From contig NZ_CP138333.2 of assembly GCF_038561955.2 (NCBI RefSeq), forward strand, positions 620,001-684,000: a stretch of DNA of 64,000 nucleotides, in the 5' to 3' direction. Position numbers and translations under genes: made by a program. Positions 23,392 to 31,214 of the stretch are shown here, piece after piece. The first letter of the stretch is position 1. Every line of letters starts with the position of its first letter. Below the pieces are notes generated by a model. It was not told the DNA's origin. It made no database searches and saw only the letters and a list, made by a program, of their open reading frames with translations. This DNA is from Salinicoccus sp. Bachu38. GTDB taxonomy: Bacteria; Bacillota; Bacilli; Staphylococcales; Salinicoccaceae.

Positions 23392-25146
23392 ATGGCCCTA
23401 CGCAATAAAATAAAATCCTTACTGAACAAGGATGACGATAATATAGGGGTGGAAGCTCCCATATCGGTTGATGAATCAGGTGATATCGTACCTCAGGACT
23501 CCGGTGACGAACTGCTTTCCCATGTGAATAGGCTCTCCAGGGAGCAGGTTGTCATGTTTGAGAAGAAGTCATCACAGACTGAAAAAATAGCCGACAACGC
23601 ACTTCAGGATGTCATAATCCCGTTTCCTAATTTTGAGCCGGTTGATTTTGCAAATGGCTATAACTGGGACGCCAAGAACAAAAAATACGGAAAAAGCTAC
23701 CAACTTTACCTGCAGTCTCTCAGGGTCATCAATGACCTGACAATCAGGTATGAGGAAACAGCAGAAGCCAAGTATCTGAGAAAATCACAAGACATCATCG
23801 AGTCATGGATGGAATATATGTTCAGTGAACCTGAAAATGAAATGCTGTGGTATGATCATCCGACTGCCAACAGAGCACAGCTGATCATGCAGTTCATGTA
23901 CCATGCAAAAGACAAGGTTGAATATGATGTTCCAAAGTATATGGAGGTGCTCGACCGCCATGCTAAAGTACTTTCAAATCCAGATATATACAACTTCAAT
24001 AATCATGGTCTGATGATGGACCGCACCCTGCTGGTTCTTGGAACGTTCCTGAATCGGGATGACCTGTTTGAGAAAGGGTTCGGCCGTGCTACAGAAACAT
24101 TCTGGTATAACTTCAGTGCCCAAGGTGTTCACCTGGAAAACTCACCTGATTATCATCAGATGGTCGTCGATATGTATAAGGAAATCCAGGAATACCTCGA
24201 ACTGAGCAACCGCTCATTCAGTGATTTCATAATACGCTATATCGATAAGGCTGATGAATATTTTGATATACTTGTCAAACCTGACGGGCATTTGCCGGCA
24301 ATTGGAGATTCTAGCAATACTTCGTATCCCCTTAATAATAAGAAATATATCAACTTCAACGATTTTGAGTCAGGGATGAATATAATACAGAGAGATGGTG
24401 CAGCCCCCTTCTACTTGACTTTCATCACAGGCTATACGACAAGAGTCCATAAGCATCTCGATGATTTAAGCATTACTTTAAACTATAATAAGAAAGATTT
24501 TTTTGTTGATCCGGGGAAATTCAACTATAGCAAATCTCCAATCAGAAGATATATGATGCGTGCTCCTGCACACTCCACAATCTTCTTCAGGGAAAAAGAT
24601 ATCAAATACAAACGTACGAATGAAAACCGTTTTACACGTGAAGTCAGAAATACTGGATATTATCATGGCCAGGCGTTTTCATTAGTTTCTGGCCTCAATG
24701 AAAGTTTTTCGGAGAGCCGTAAGCTTGAAAGGGTACTGATAAGCTTCAATAAATACGACTTAGTGTTCATACTCGATAAAGCATATGGAATGCAGGAAGA
24801 GCTCATCCAGAACTTCAATCTTCATGAAGATGTGAAAATCGACAGCAAGAGTGATGGTACTGTGTTGACACATGATGAGACTTCCATAACACTTAAACAG
24901 TTTGAACAAAACGAATTGAATATTATTAAAGGTGAGGACGAAGAGGCTATTGCCAAAAACACAGTGGGTTTTGGTAAATCAACGGACACATATCAGCTCC
25001 AATACTCGACATTGACTGAAAAAGGCAGACGCTTCGATTTTGTGACAGCAATCAACATGGGTGGTCATAAGATGGAGGCTCCAATATTTTATGATGCCCA
25101 TATGGAAGTGATAATAGAGGGAGAGCACTTCAGAATCAACTACTAA
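23392..25146 (+). CDS. Heparinase II/III-like protein
   Basis: A 584-residue protein. The start is the ATG 6 bases after AGGTG, preferred over the GTG at the previous stop. An alpha-toroid part (about 90-330) contains WYDHPTANRAQ, NNHGLMMDRTLL and NSPDYHQMVVDMY. It is followed by a beta-sandwich part with THxxxHxD-like KHLDDLSITLNYNKKDFFVDPG, the usual heparinase II/III (PL12-like) signature. No signal peptide is seen, so it acts inside the cell or is exported non-classically. AsnB plus heparinase-like pairs occur in exopolysaccharide loci. A lyase for uronic-acid glycans is likely, and an intracellular trimming role is an inference. Confidence 0.75.
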   Translation: MALRNKIKSLLNKDDDNIGVEAPISVDESGDIVPQDSGDELLSHVNRLSREQVVMFEKKSSQTEKIADNALQDVIIPFPNFEPVDFANGYNWDAKNKKYGKSYQLYLQSLRVINDLTIRYEETAEAKYLRKSQDIIESWMEYMFSEPENEMLWYDHPTANRAQLIMQFMYHAKDKVEYDVPKYMEVLDRHAKVLSNPDIYNFNNHGLMMDRTLLVLGTFLNRDDLFEKGFGRATETFWYNFSAQGVHLENSPDYHQMVVDMYKEIQEYLELSNRSFSDFIIRYIDKADEYFDILVKPDGHLPAIGDSSNTSYPLNNKKYINFNDFESGMNIIQRDGAAPFYLTFITGYTTRVHKHLDDLSITLNYNKKDFFVDPGKFNYSKSPIRRYMMRAPAHSTIFFREKDIKYKRTNENRFTREVRNTGYYHGQAFSLVSGLNESFSESRKLERVLISFNKYDLVFILDKAYGMQEELIQNFNLHEDVKIDSKSDGTVLTHDETSITLKQFEQNELNIIKGEDEEAIAKNTVGFGKSTDTYQLQYSTLTEKGRRFDFVTAINMGGHKMEAPIFYDAHMEVIIEGEHFRINY

Positions 25147-25166
25147 CTGGAACCAAGGATGAGTAT

Positions 25167-26453
25167 ATGAAGAAAGTTACGATGTTTGTATGGAATCATT
25201 TTACTAACGATGCGCGTGTCATGCGTGAAGGCCTGGCACTGAGCAACAATGGTTATGAAGTGAATCTACTGGCGATTGAAAATAAGAATGATAGACGTGC
25301 CGGAAAGTATGAAAAAGTAAATAAAAATTTTTCTGTGGAAAGAGTGCCGATGTATCCATGGCTGCTCGAAGTCTATCAGAAGAATAGAAAGCAGTTCATC
25401 ATCTCTGTAGCAGGAGCTACCATGGTCATTGCCCCGGCACTTTTCTATATATCTTGGTTGTTGCTCTCTTCCTACTTCATTGGCTTGTTGGTTTTGTATA
25501 CTTCTGTTCGTTCCCCTTCCATAAGGGGGAATATAATCAAGCTGGTCAGGAGCATGAAAATGATAGGACGTGGTTACTTCCACAATGCAGACATCTATCA
25601 TTCGAATGACTTGAATACACTTACTCAAGGTGTAATATGTTCAAAGATGAGATTCAATAGAAAACCACTTGTATACGATTCCCATGAAGTACAGACTGAT
25701 CGTACAGGGTATAACCCTGAGATCGCCATGAAAGTTGAAAAGTTTCTCCTCAAGTTTGTTGATCAAACCCTTGTGGAAAATCATACTCGTGCAACATTCC
25801 ATGAAAAATTGTACAATTACTATCCAACCCCTTTATATAATTATTCGGACACCTATGATATAAATGCAGTAGAAGGGAAAGATATCCACCATCTTCTCGA
25901 GATTCCTCGTGATAAAAAGATTCTTCTTTATCAAGGCGGACTGCAGATGGGACGCGGTCTAGAGCAGCTTGTTGAAATGATGAAATCCATCGAAGAAGGA
26001 GTTCTCGTATTCATTGGAGATGGTAAACTCAAACCGTATCTGGAAACCAGAGTGAATGAAGAGAGTCTGCAGGATAAAGTCAAGTTCATACCAAAAGTCT
26101 ATCTTAAGGACCTGCCGTCCTATACCAAATCAGCCTACCTTGGTTTTCAAGTACTGCAGAATACGAGTTTCAACCATTATTCCGCCTCTTCAAATAAGTT
26201 GTTTGAGTATATGATGGCCCATGTTCCCGTAGTTGGCTGTGACTTTCCCGAGATCAAACGTGTGATTGAGGAAGAGGATATTGGGGTATCGATCGATGCA
26301 AGCCAGGTGGGGAATATTACGCAAGCTGTACAAAGCCTTTTGGAAAATGAAGAAAAAAGAAATGAATTAAGCAGAAATTGTGCAACCGCCAAGCACAAAT
26401 ACAACTGGCAGAGTGAACAGCAGAAACTTTTGGATATATACGAAAAACTATAG
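25167..26453 (+). CDS. Glycosyltransferase, GT4-like, with hydrophobic insert
   Basis: A 428-residue paralogue of 12742-13911: the same start MKKVTMFVWN.F.NDARV, NADIYHSNDLNTLTQG, YDSHEVQTDR, LLYQGGLQMGRGLEQL and SSNKLFEYMMAHVPVV. It differs by an insert at about residues 72-115 that is strongly hydrophobic (VAGATMVIAPALFYISWLLL), which should tether the enzyme to the membrane, probably as a hairpin or two spans. It acts on lipid-linked intermediates at the inner face. It lies 20 bases after the heparinase-like gene and 26 before the ATPase. Confidence 0.85.
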   Translation: MKKVTMFVWNHFTNDARVMREGLALSNNGYEVNLLAIENKNDRRAGKYEKVNKNFSVERVPMYPWLLEVYQKNRKQFIISVAGATMVIAPALFYISWLLLSSYFIGLLVLYTSVRSPSIRGNIIKLVRSMKMIGRGYFHNADIYHSNDLNTLTQGVICSKMRFNRKPLVYDSHEVQTDRTGYNPEIAMKVEKFLLKFVDQTLVENHTRATFHEKLYNYYPTPLYNYSDTYDINAVEGKDIHHLLEIPRDKKILLYQGGLQMGRGLEQLVEMMKSIEEGVLVFIGDGKLKPYLETRVNEESLQDKVKFIPKVYLKDLPSYTKSAYLGFQVLQNTSFNHYSASSNKLFEYMMAHVPVVGCDFPEIKRVIEEEDIGVSIDASQVGNITQAVQSLLENEEKRNELSRNCATAKHKYNWQSEQQKLLDIYEKL

Positions 26454-26479
26454 TCAATTATTGAAAGAAGGTCATTCAC

Positions 26480-27427
26480 ATGACTTACAAAGTGAAAGTG
26501 GAAAATGTTTCGAAGGTTTATGAACTTAACAGAAGCCGTATAGACAAACTGAAGAGCCTTTTCTCCTTTGGTGCATTTAAAAAGTCTAAGCCATTCTATG
26601 CTTTGAGGAATATTAATTTTGAAGTGGAGTCGGGTGATTCTGTAGGCATCATCGGATTAAACGGATCAGGGAAGACGACCATGTCCGATCTGTTAGGGGA
26701 AGTCAGTGAACCCACGACGGGAAACATCTACATCAATGGTAAAAGCCGGCTGATTGCAATCAGTGCAGGCCTTAACTCTGAGTTGACCGGCCACGAGAAT
26801 ATTCGGATGAAATGTCTGATGCATGGAATGAGTGAACAGGAAATCGATGGATTGTATGACGATATAGTAGAATTCAGTGAACTCGGCGACTTTATATCAC
26901 AACCGATAAAAAGCTATTCGAGCGGGATGAAATCCAGACTCGGTTTTGCCATAGCAATCCATACTGATCCGGACGTACTGATAGTTGATGAAGCACTCTC
27001 AGTGGGGGATGAAACCTTTTCGAACAAATGTATAGTCCGCATGAAAGATTTTCAAAAACAGGGTAAAACCATCTTCTTTGTCAGCCACTCGGCAAAGCAA
27101 GTTTCAAAAATGTGCAACAAAGCTATATGGCTCCATTATGGAGAAATGAAAGCTTTTGGTAATGTGGTCCCTGTAGCAAATAAGTATGCTCAATTCATAG
27201 AAAAGTATAAGAAGATGTCAAAAGAAGATCAGAAGGAATATAAAGCGAACATGATCGCCGAACAGCAGAAAAAGGGCGAGGAAGAAGTGGAAATCAAAGA
27301 AGAGAAAGCACCATTTTACAGTTATCTATTTCCGGCAGCGCTCTTCCTTGGTTTTGTAACAATGATAATTGAACAAATTGGCCTCTATTCAGTTACAGAG
27401 GTGATAAAAAGCACCCTAAATTTCTAG
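26480..27427 (+). CDS. Polysaccharide/teichoic acid exporter ATPase (TagH-like) with C-terminal membrane segment
   Basis: A 315-residue ATPase. Walker A GLNGSGKTTMSD, signature IKSYSSGMKSRLGFAIAI, Walker B PDVLIVDEALSVGD and FFVSHSAKQVSKMC for the H-loop place it in the TagH/Wzt group. The ABC domain ends at about 235. A charged linker (KGEEEVEIKEEK) and a single hydrophobic segment (YLFPAALFLGFVTMIIEQIGL) follow, so the C-terminus is outside. TagH at 43282 instead has a GW domain after its ABC part. Partner permease: 17290-18099. Its last codons lie in a terminator hairpin shared with the convergent ATP-grasp gene. Confidence 0.88.
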   Translation: MTYKVKVENVSKVYELNRSRIDKLKSLFSFGAFKKSKPFYALRNINFEVESGDSVGIIGLNGSGKTTMSDLLGEVSEPTTGNIYINGKSRLIAISAGLNSELTGHENIRMKCLMHGMSEQEIDGLYDDIVEFSELGDFISQPIKSYSSGMKSRLGFAIAIHTDPDVLIVDEALSVGDETFSNKCIVRMKDFQKQGKTIFFVSHSAKQVSKMCNKAIWLHYGEMKAFGNVVPVANKYAQFIEKYKKMSKEDQKEYKANMIAEQQKKGEEEVEIKEEKAPFYSYLFPAALFLGFVTMIIEQIGLYSVTEVIKSTLNF

Positions 27428-27437
27428 GGTGCTTTTT
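27406..27437. terminator. Bidirectional terminator overlapping two convergent stop codons
   Basis: AAAAAGCACCCTA and its complement form a 13-bp stem with a 6-base loop, flanked by A and T runs. The plus-strand ATPase ends inside it (KSTLNF) and the minus-strand ATP-grasp gene ends inside it (KSTLEI), the two coding ends overlapping by 12 bases. Confidence 0.9.
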
Positions 27438-28588
27438 AAATACTCTATGACTTCTTTATTCACCATTTGTTTGTTTGTAATTGTCTCTTTTTCAAATATA
27501 AGACGGGTATACCGTTCAATGAATTCATGGTCATAATCTGCTCTTCTCTGTTGATATTTGAAGAGCTCATATAGTCCATGGACCAATTCTCTTACTGGAT
27601 GCTTCTGCCCACCTTTCTGTGGGAATTCGTGTACATTCGGGTTCGGATTTATATTAGCCTCCATAATGAGGCCGGAATGGGCGGAGAAATCCTTGATCAT
27701 GACGTCGATACCTGCAGTGGTCAGTCCCGGTATGGCCTTGACACTGTCTGCACAAAAACGCTTCAATTCTTCAGTGATATGATCGCTTACTTCTATTGAT
27801 TCCCCGCCTAGCGAGAGATTATTGGCTGTATGGAGCAGTACAGTTCTGTCTTTTTCAGGTATAGAGCTAGTGCTTAAGTGCTGCTTCTTCAGAAGTTGGT
27901 AGGTAGTATCCGTGATTTTTATGCTTTTTGCCGTCAAATGATCCTTTCTTAGCTTGTTCTTATTGTTCACGAGATTTTCAACAGTATTGATGCCATCACC
28001 GACTATAAAAGCCGGCAGCCTAAGTACAGCAGAGACGAACCGTCCATGGACAATCATGACCCTCAGATCTATGCCCTTGAAATATGGTTGGATGAGGGAG
28101 TACTTCAAGCGTTTTCTCTTCTTCCTTTGTGCCTCAAAACAATAGCTCCAAGCTTGGTCGAAATCCTCAATTGTAATATCCGCAGTGATGCCATCGCCTG
28201 CATTGAGTGCAAGTGGTTTCACAACAAAGGGGCCATTCAATTTTTCTGCATATTCTTTGGCCTTTTCATATTCAGTTACATGTGCCAAACACGAGTTAAA
28301 GGTTTCATAGCCGGCCGTTTTAAGAAAAAGTTCTGTAAGGTATTTATCATTACAGATACGATAGGCAATGTTTTGAGTGGTATGAGGGTGCAATTTATTT
28401 ATAAACCCTACAAATTGCTCACCTTCGTAAAGTTCAGTATATCTGTCTTCGTTCTTGACTGTCATTCCGAGAGCTTCAGCACACATCTTGATATTAGCGT
28501 GGGAGCTTTTTGGAGAGTCTGAAGGGAAGATTTTATAGGGTTCATTTTTGAAATGATTGATCAGATCAAGTATTTCTGACTGTAGCAT
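27416..28588 (-). CDS. ATP-grasp ligase (cyanophycin synthetase/GshF-like), copy A
   Basis: A 390-residue ATP-grasp protein. The core reads FVVKPLALNAGDGITADI (ATP-binding loop), then GIDLRVMIVHGRFVSAVLRLPAFIVGDG, and the metal-binding end IMEANINPNPNVHEFP. This matches the cyanophycin synthetase, glutathione synthase (GshF) and D-Ala ligase branch, which couple an amino acid to a carboxyl via acyl phosphate. The start has AAGGAG at 7 bases. No Mur-ligase or glutaminase domain is attached. It is paralogous to the gene just upstream (28619-29800). In a polysaccharide locus a role in amino-acid decoration or in making a small peptide/poly-amino acid is inferred. Confidence 0.75.
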   Translation of the reverse strand: MLQSEILDLINHFKNEPYKIFPSDSPKSSHANIKMCAEALGMTVKNEDRYTELYEGEQFVGFINKLHPHTTQNIAYRICNDKYLTELFLKTAGYETFNSCLAHVTEYEKAKEYAEKLNGPFVVKPLALNAGDGITADITIEDFDQAWSYCFEAQRKKRKRLKYSLIQPYFKGIDLRVMIVHGRFVSAVLRLPAFIVGDGINTVENLVNNKNKLRKDHLTAKSIKITDTTYQLLKKQHLSTSSIPEKDRTVLLHTANNLSLGGESIEVSDHITEELKRFCADSVKAIPGLTTAGIDVMIKDFSAHSGLIMEANINPNPNVHEFPQKGGQKHPVRELVHGLYELFKYQQRRADYDHEFIERYTRLIFEKETITNKQMVNKEVIEYLKSTLEI

Positions 28589-28618
28589 GTTTCATCTCCT
28601 TATCTGGTTCTCCTGACT

Positions 28619-29800
28619 TTAGAATAGGTTCATCGTTTGGATTGCCTTTGTAATATACTGCTGTTTTTTGTAGAGGAAAGAGTATCTGGCCTTAAGGAGT
28701 CTTTGATTAGTTGGCGTCAAATCATTAATGTTGAGTTCTCCTTGTTTCATGCTATCTTCAAGGAAAAATATCTCGAAATGATATTTAAGAGGGTCGACGG
28801 GCGCCCCCTTATACGGATAGTAAAGAAATTGGAATGCTGGTCTGAAGTTCGTTTCAATCACTGTACCCTGAGTGTCCTCAAACGAGCGGATCATCATATC
28901 AAGTCCGGCAGTATGGAGGCCAGGGATAGCCGCAATTGCATTTTCAGCCTGCTCTTTCAATTCTTTGCTTACGAGATGGGTGATATTGAACGTTTCTCCT
29001 CCAAAGTGAGTATTCGATACCCTGTGAAGCAGGAGTGGCTCCCCCTCATCCAATACACTATCAAGGGCAAATCCTTTTGAAGATAATAGGTGGTCAAGGT
29101 GTTCGTTTTTTCTTATCAGCATCTTCTTGAAATACCCAGACCTTTTCCTGATCTTGTTCTTCTGGTCGATGAGCCGGTCTACTGATGATTTTCCATCTCC
29201 GACAACATATGCAGGCATTCTCAGTGTTGCGGAAAAGAAAAGTCCTTCTATCACAGTGAACCTGATTTCAAACCCGTCGACCATATCCTGTATTATAACT
29301 TTAGGATTTTCTATATCGCTGTCTTGTTGGGCTTTTACTGCATAGTTCCAAGCATATTCAAAGTCTTCCTTCTTTACATCGATGGAAACGCCTTTCCCGC
29401 CGCTCAAGTTCAATGGTTTGATGACTATGGCGTTCTGTGAGCCATATGCATAATTCCTGGCCTCTGAAAATTCAGATGCATTAAACACCTTTGAGTTTGT
29501 GGTCATAATATTATTGGCCTTAAGGAAATTTTCTGTAGAAATCTTATTATCACAAATTTTTCTTGCAACATCGGCGTTGGATGGATAGCGATGCCGTTTG
29601 AAGGGAGCCGCTAACCTGCCGTTATTATATATGGCGATCTGGGGATTTTTCCCCTCTTTTAAGAACTCGTAGTCCTTTCCCATATCCTCCAAGGTTCTGA
29701 CTGCCAAATTGAATGAGTCAAGTTCGACATTATATTTGTATCTATTTCGTTCCAGATCTGACACTGACTCAATGATATATTCCACTTGATTTTCTCTCAT
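28619..29800 (-). CDS. ATP-grasp ligase (cyanophycin synthetase/GshF-like), copy B
   Basis: A 393-residue paralogue of 27416-28588, 30 bases upstream in the same transcript. Matching features are IVIKPLNLSGGKGVSIDV, DGFEIRFTVIEGLFFSATLRMPAYVVGDG, LHTAGLDMMI and VIETNFRPAFQF. The final metal-binding stretch differs (ETNFRPAFQF against EANINPNPNV), so the two copies probably have different substrates or one is regulatory. The N-terminal pre-grasp domain is divergent. No membrane segment is present. The pair would form amide bonds at the cost of ATP; substrates are unknown. Confidence 0.75.
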   Translation of the reverse strand: MRENQVEYIIESVSDLERNRYKYNVELDSFNLAVRTLEDMGKDYEFLKEGKNPQIAIYNNGRLAAPFKRHRYPSNADVARKICDNKISTENFLKANNIMTTNSKVFNASEFSEARNYAYGSQNAIVIKPLNLSGGKGVSIDVKKEDFEYAWNYAVKAQQDSDIENPKVIIQDMVDGFEIRFTVIEGLFFSATLRMPAYVVGDGKSSVDRLIDQKNKIRKRSGYFKKMLIRKNEHLDHLLSSKGFALDSVLDEGEPLLLHRVSNTHFGGETFNITHLVSKELKEQAENAIAAIPGLHTAGLDMMIRSFEDTQGTVIETNFRPAFQFLYYPYKGAPVDPLKYHFEIFFLEDSMKQGELNINDLTPTNQRLLKARYSFLYKKQQYITKAIQTMNLF

Positions 29801-29933
29801 TATAATCCCTTTTCTCCTATCCAGGTCATTGATTATAGGTATATTCTCAAATACTAATATAATATAACATAAGGGCCCTTGCCACTGTACTATGAGTATC
29901 TAAAGGGCAGAGGATGAACATTCTGCATTTTTA

Positions 29934-29962
29934 TGGACGTTGCAGGCAATCTTCTATATAAT
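29934..29962 (+). promoter_or_regulatory. Candidate promoter of the 30036-31130 glycosyltransferase gene
   Basis: TGGACG (29934-29939, 4 of 6 to consensus) and TATAAT (29957-29962) are 17 bases apart, leaving a leader of about 65 bases before the glycosyltransferase start. The region also lies divergent from the ATP-grasp pair, whose own promoter was not convincingly found. Confidence 0.6.
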
Positions 29963-30035
29963 ATCTTTTTGGGAGACTTTCAACTATAATGTTAAAGATA
30001 AGCACAAATCACTATCAACAGAACAGGTGATATAT

Positions 30036-31130
30036 ATGAATTTACTCTACCTTATCCATTTCAACTCGCCTCAGGGGGGCCTGCATGAAAATGTATATGC
30101 CACTGCGAAATACATGAAGTCCCAAGGGGATGATGTATGGGTTGTTCTAAAGGAAGGGCAGCTCCAGAAAAGATTTAATGATATCGGGATACATACTGTT
30201 AGTACTGATTACAATGATCTGGAAAAAACGGTAGAAGATATTGAAGCACTGGGCATCGAGTTTGACGCTGTGCATATGCATCCTGGCCCGTCGAGAAAGG
30301 TCGGTATAAAATATAGTCAGCGGCATCAAGTTCCTGCATTCGCAACTTTCCACGGTATGTGGTACGACAGTTTGAAGAGATATGCGGATGGTTTGAATGG
30401 AATAATTACCGTATCAGAAGGTGTTAAGACATTCCTTCAGACTAAGATTCAGACGCATAAAGAGAAGTTTTACGTTTTTCCCAATGGGTACAATGATCAG
30501 GTCTTCAAGCCCAGAAAGAAAATCTTGGGTCTTGGGAAAAAGAAGTTAAAAGTAGGATTGGTGACAAGGCTCGATCAGGATAAACAATTCATTATAGACA
30601 TCTTTAGAATTGGCCTACAGCATATAGTAGATACATTTGAGCAGGAAGTCGAATTCATGATTGTAGGAGACGGTACTCTAAAGGGTGAAGTACTGGAGGA
30701 CTTCAAAGAAATCATTGATAAAAGCCCTGGCGGCCACAAGCTGAATTTCTTAGGATGGAAGGAAGACAAGGAGCTTAATAAAGCATATAATTCCTGTGAT
30801 ATTGTCGTGGCGCCCGGACGATGTGTGATAGAAGCGATGGCCTGTGGCAAGCCGGTAATTGCTGTAGGGAGTAAGCGGTTCATTGGTCTTATAGACGGGG
30901 AAAGTTGGCAGTATGGAGTATATAACAACTTCGGTGGCTACGGACGCAAGTTTGAAGACTATACAGATGGGTCGATAGAAAAAGATCTTGATTTTCTGGC
31001 TTATGAAGAGAATAGGAAGCAGGTTGGTGAATTCAGTCAGATGATTGCTAATGAATTCTATAAGGAAGAGGATATCAACCAAAGATTGAGGATGCTGTAT
31101 TCTATGGTCATATTGGGCAGAACCACGTAG
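30036..31130 (+). CDS. Glycosyltransferase, GT4 family
   Basis: A 364-residue GT-B protein starting MNLLYLIHFNSPQGGLHENV behind ACAGGTGA; in-frame upstream codons have no ribosome site. The N-terminal domain contains FDAVHMHPGPSRKVG and FHGMWYDSL. The donor domain contains VGLVTRLDQDKQF, FMIVGDGTLKGEV, FLGWKEDKELNKAYNSCDIV and the E-x7-E-like VIEAMACGKPVIAVGSK. It has its own promoter and stands upstream of the UDP-sugar dehydrogenase. Acceptor and donor are not deducible. Confidence 0.85.
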   Translation: MNLLYLIHFNSPQGGLHENVYATAKYMKSQGDDVWVVLKEGQLQKRFNDIGIHTVSTDYNDLEKTVEDIEALGIEFDAVHMHPGPSRKVGIKYSQRHQVPAFATFHGMWYDSLKRYADGLNGIITVSEGVKTFLQTKIQTHKEKFYVFPNGYNDQVFKPRKKILGLGKKKLKVGLVTRLDQDKQFIIDIFRIGLQHIVDTFEQEVEFMIVGDGTLKGEVLEDFKEIIDKSPGGHKLNFLGWKEDKELNKAYNSCDIVVAPGRCVIEAMACGKPVIAVGSKRFIGLIDGESWQYGVYNNFGGYGRKFEDYTDGSIEKDLDFLAYEENRKQVGEFSQMIANEFYKEEDINQRLRMLYSMVILGRTT

Positions 31131-31214
31131 AGTATTAACTGTTTGAATTATGAAAACTATACAATTTTGATATACTATCACTATATTATTTAAATAAGAA
31201 AGAAGGATTTACGC

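Noticed and set aside
29870-29900. Palindrome AAGGGCCCTT and flanking GCCCTT/AAGGGC repeat as a terminator
   Set aside because: It lies between divergent promoters rather than at a gene end and has no T-run. More likely chance or an operator of unknown kind.
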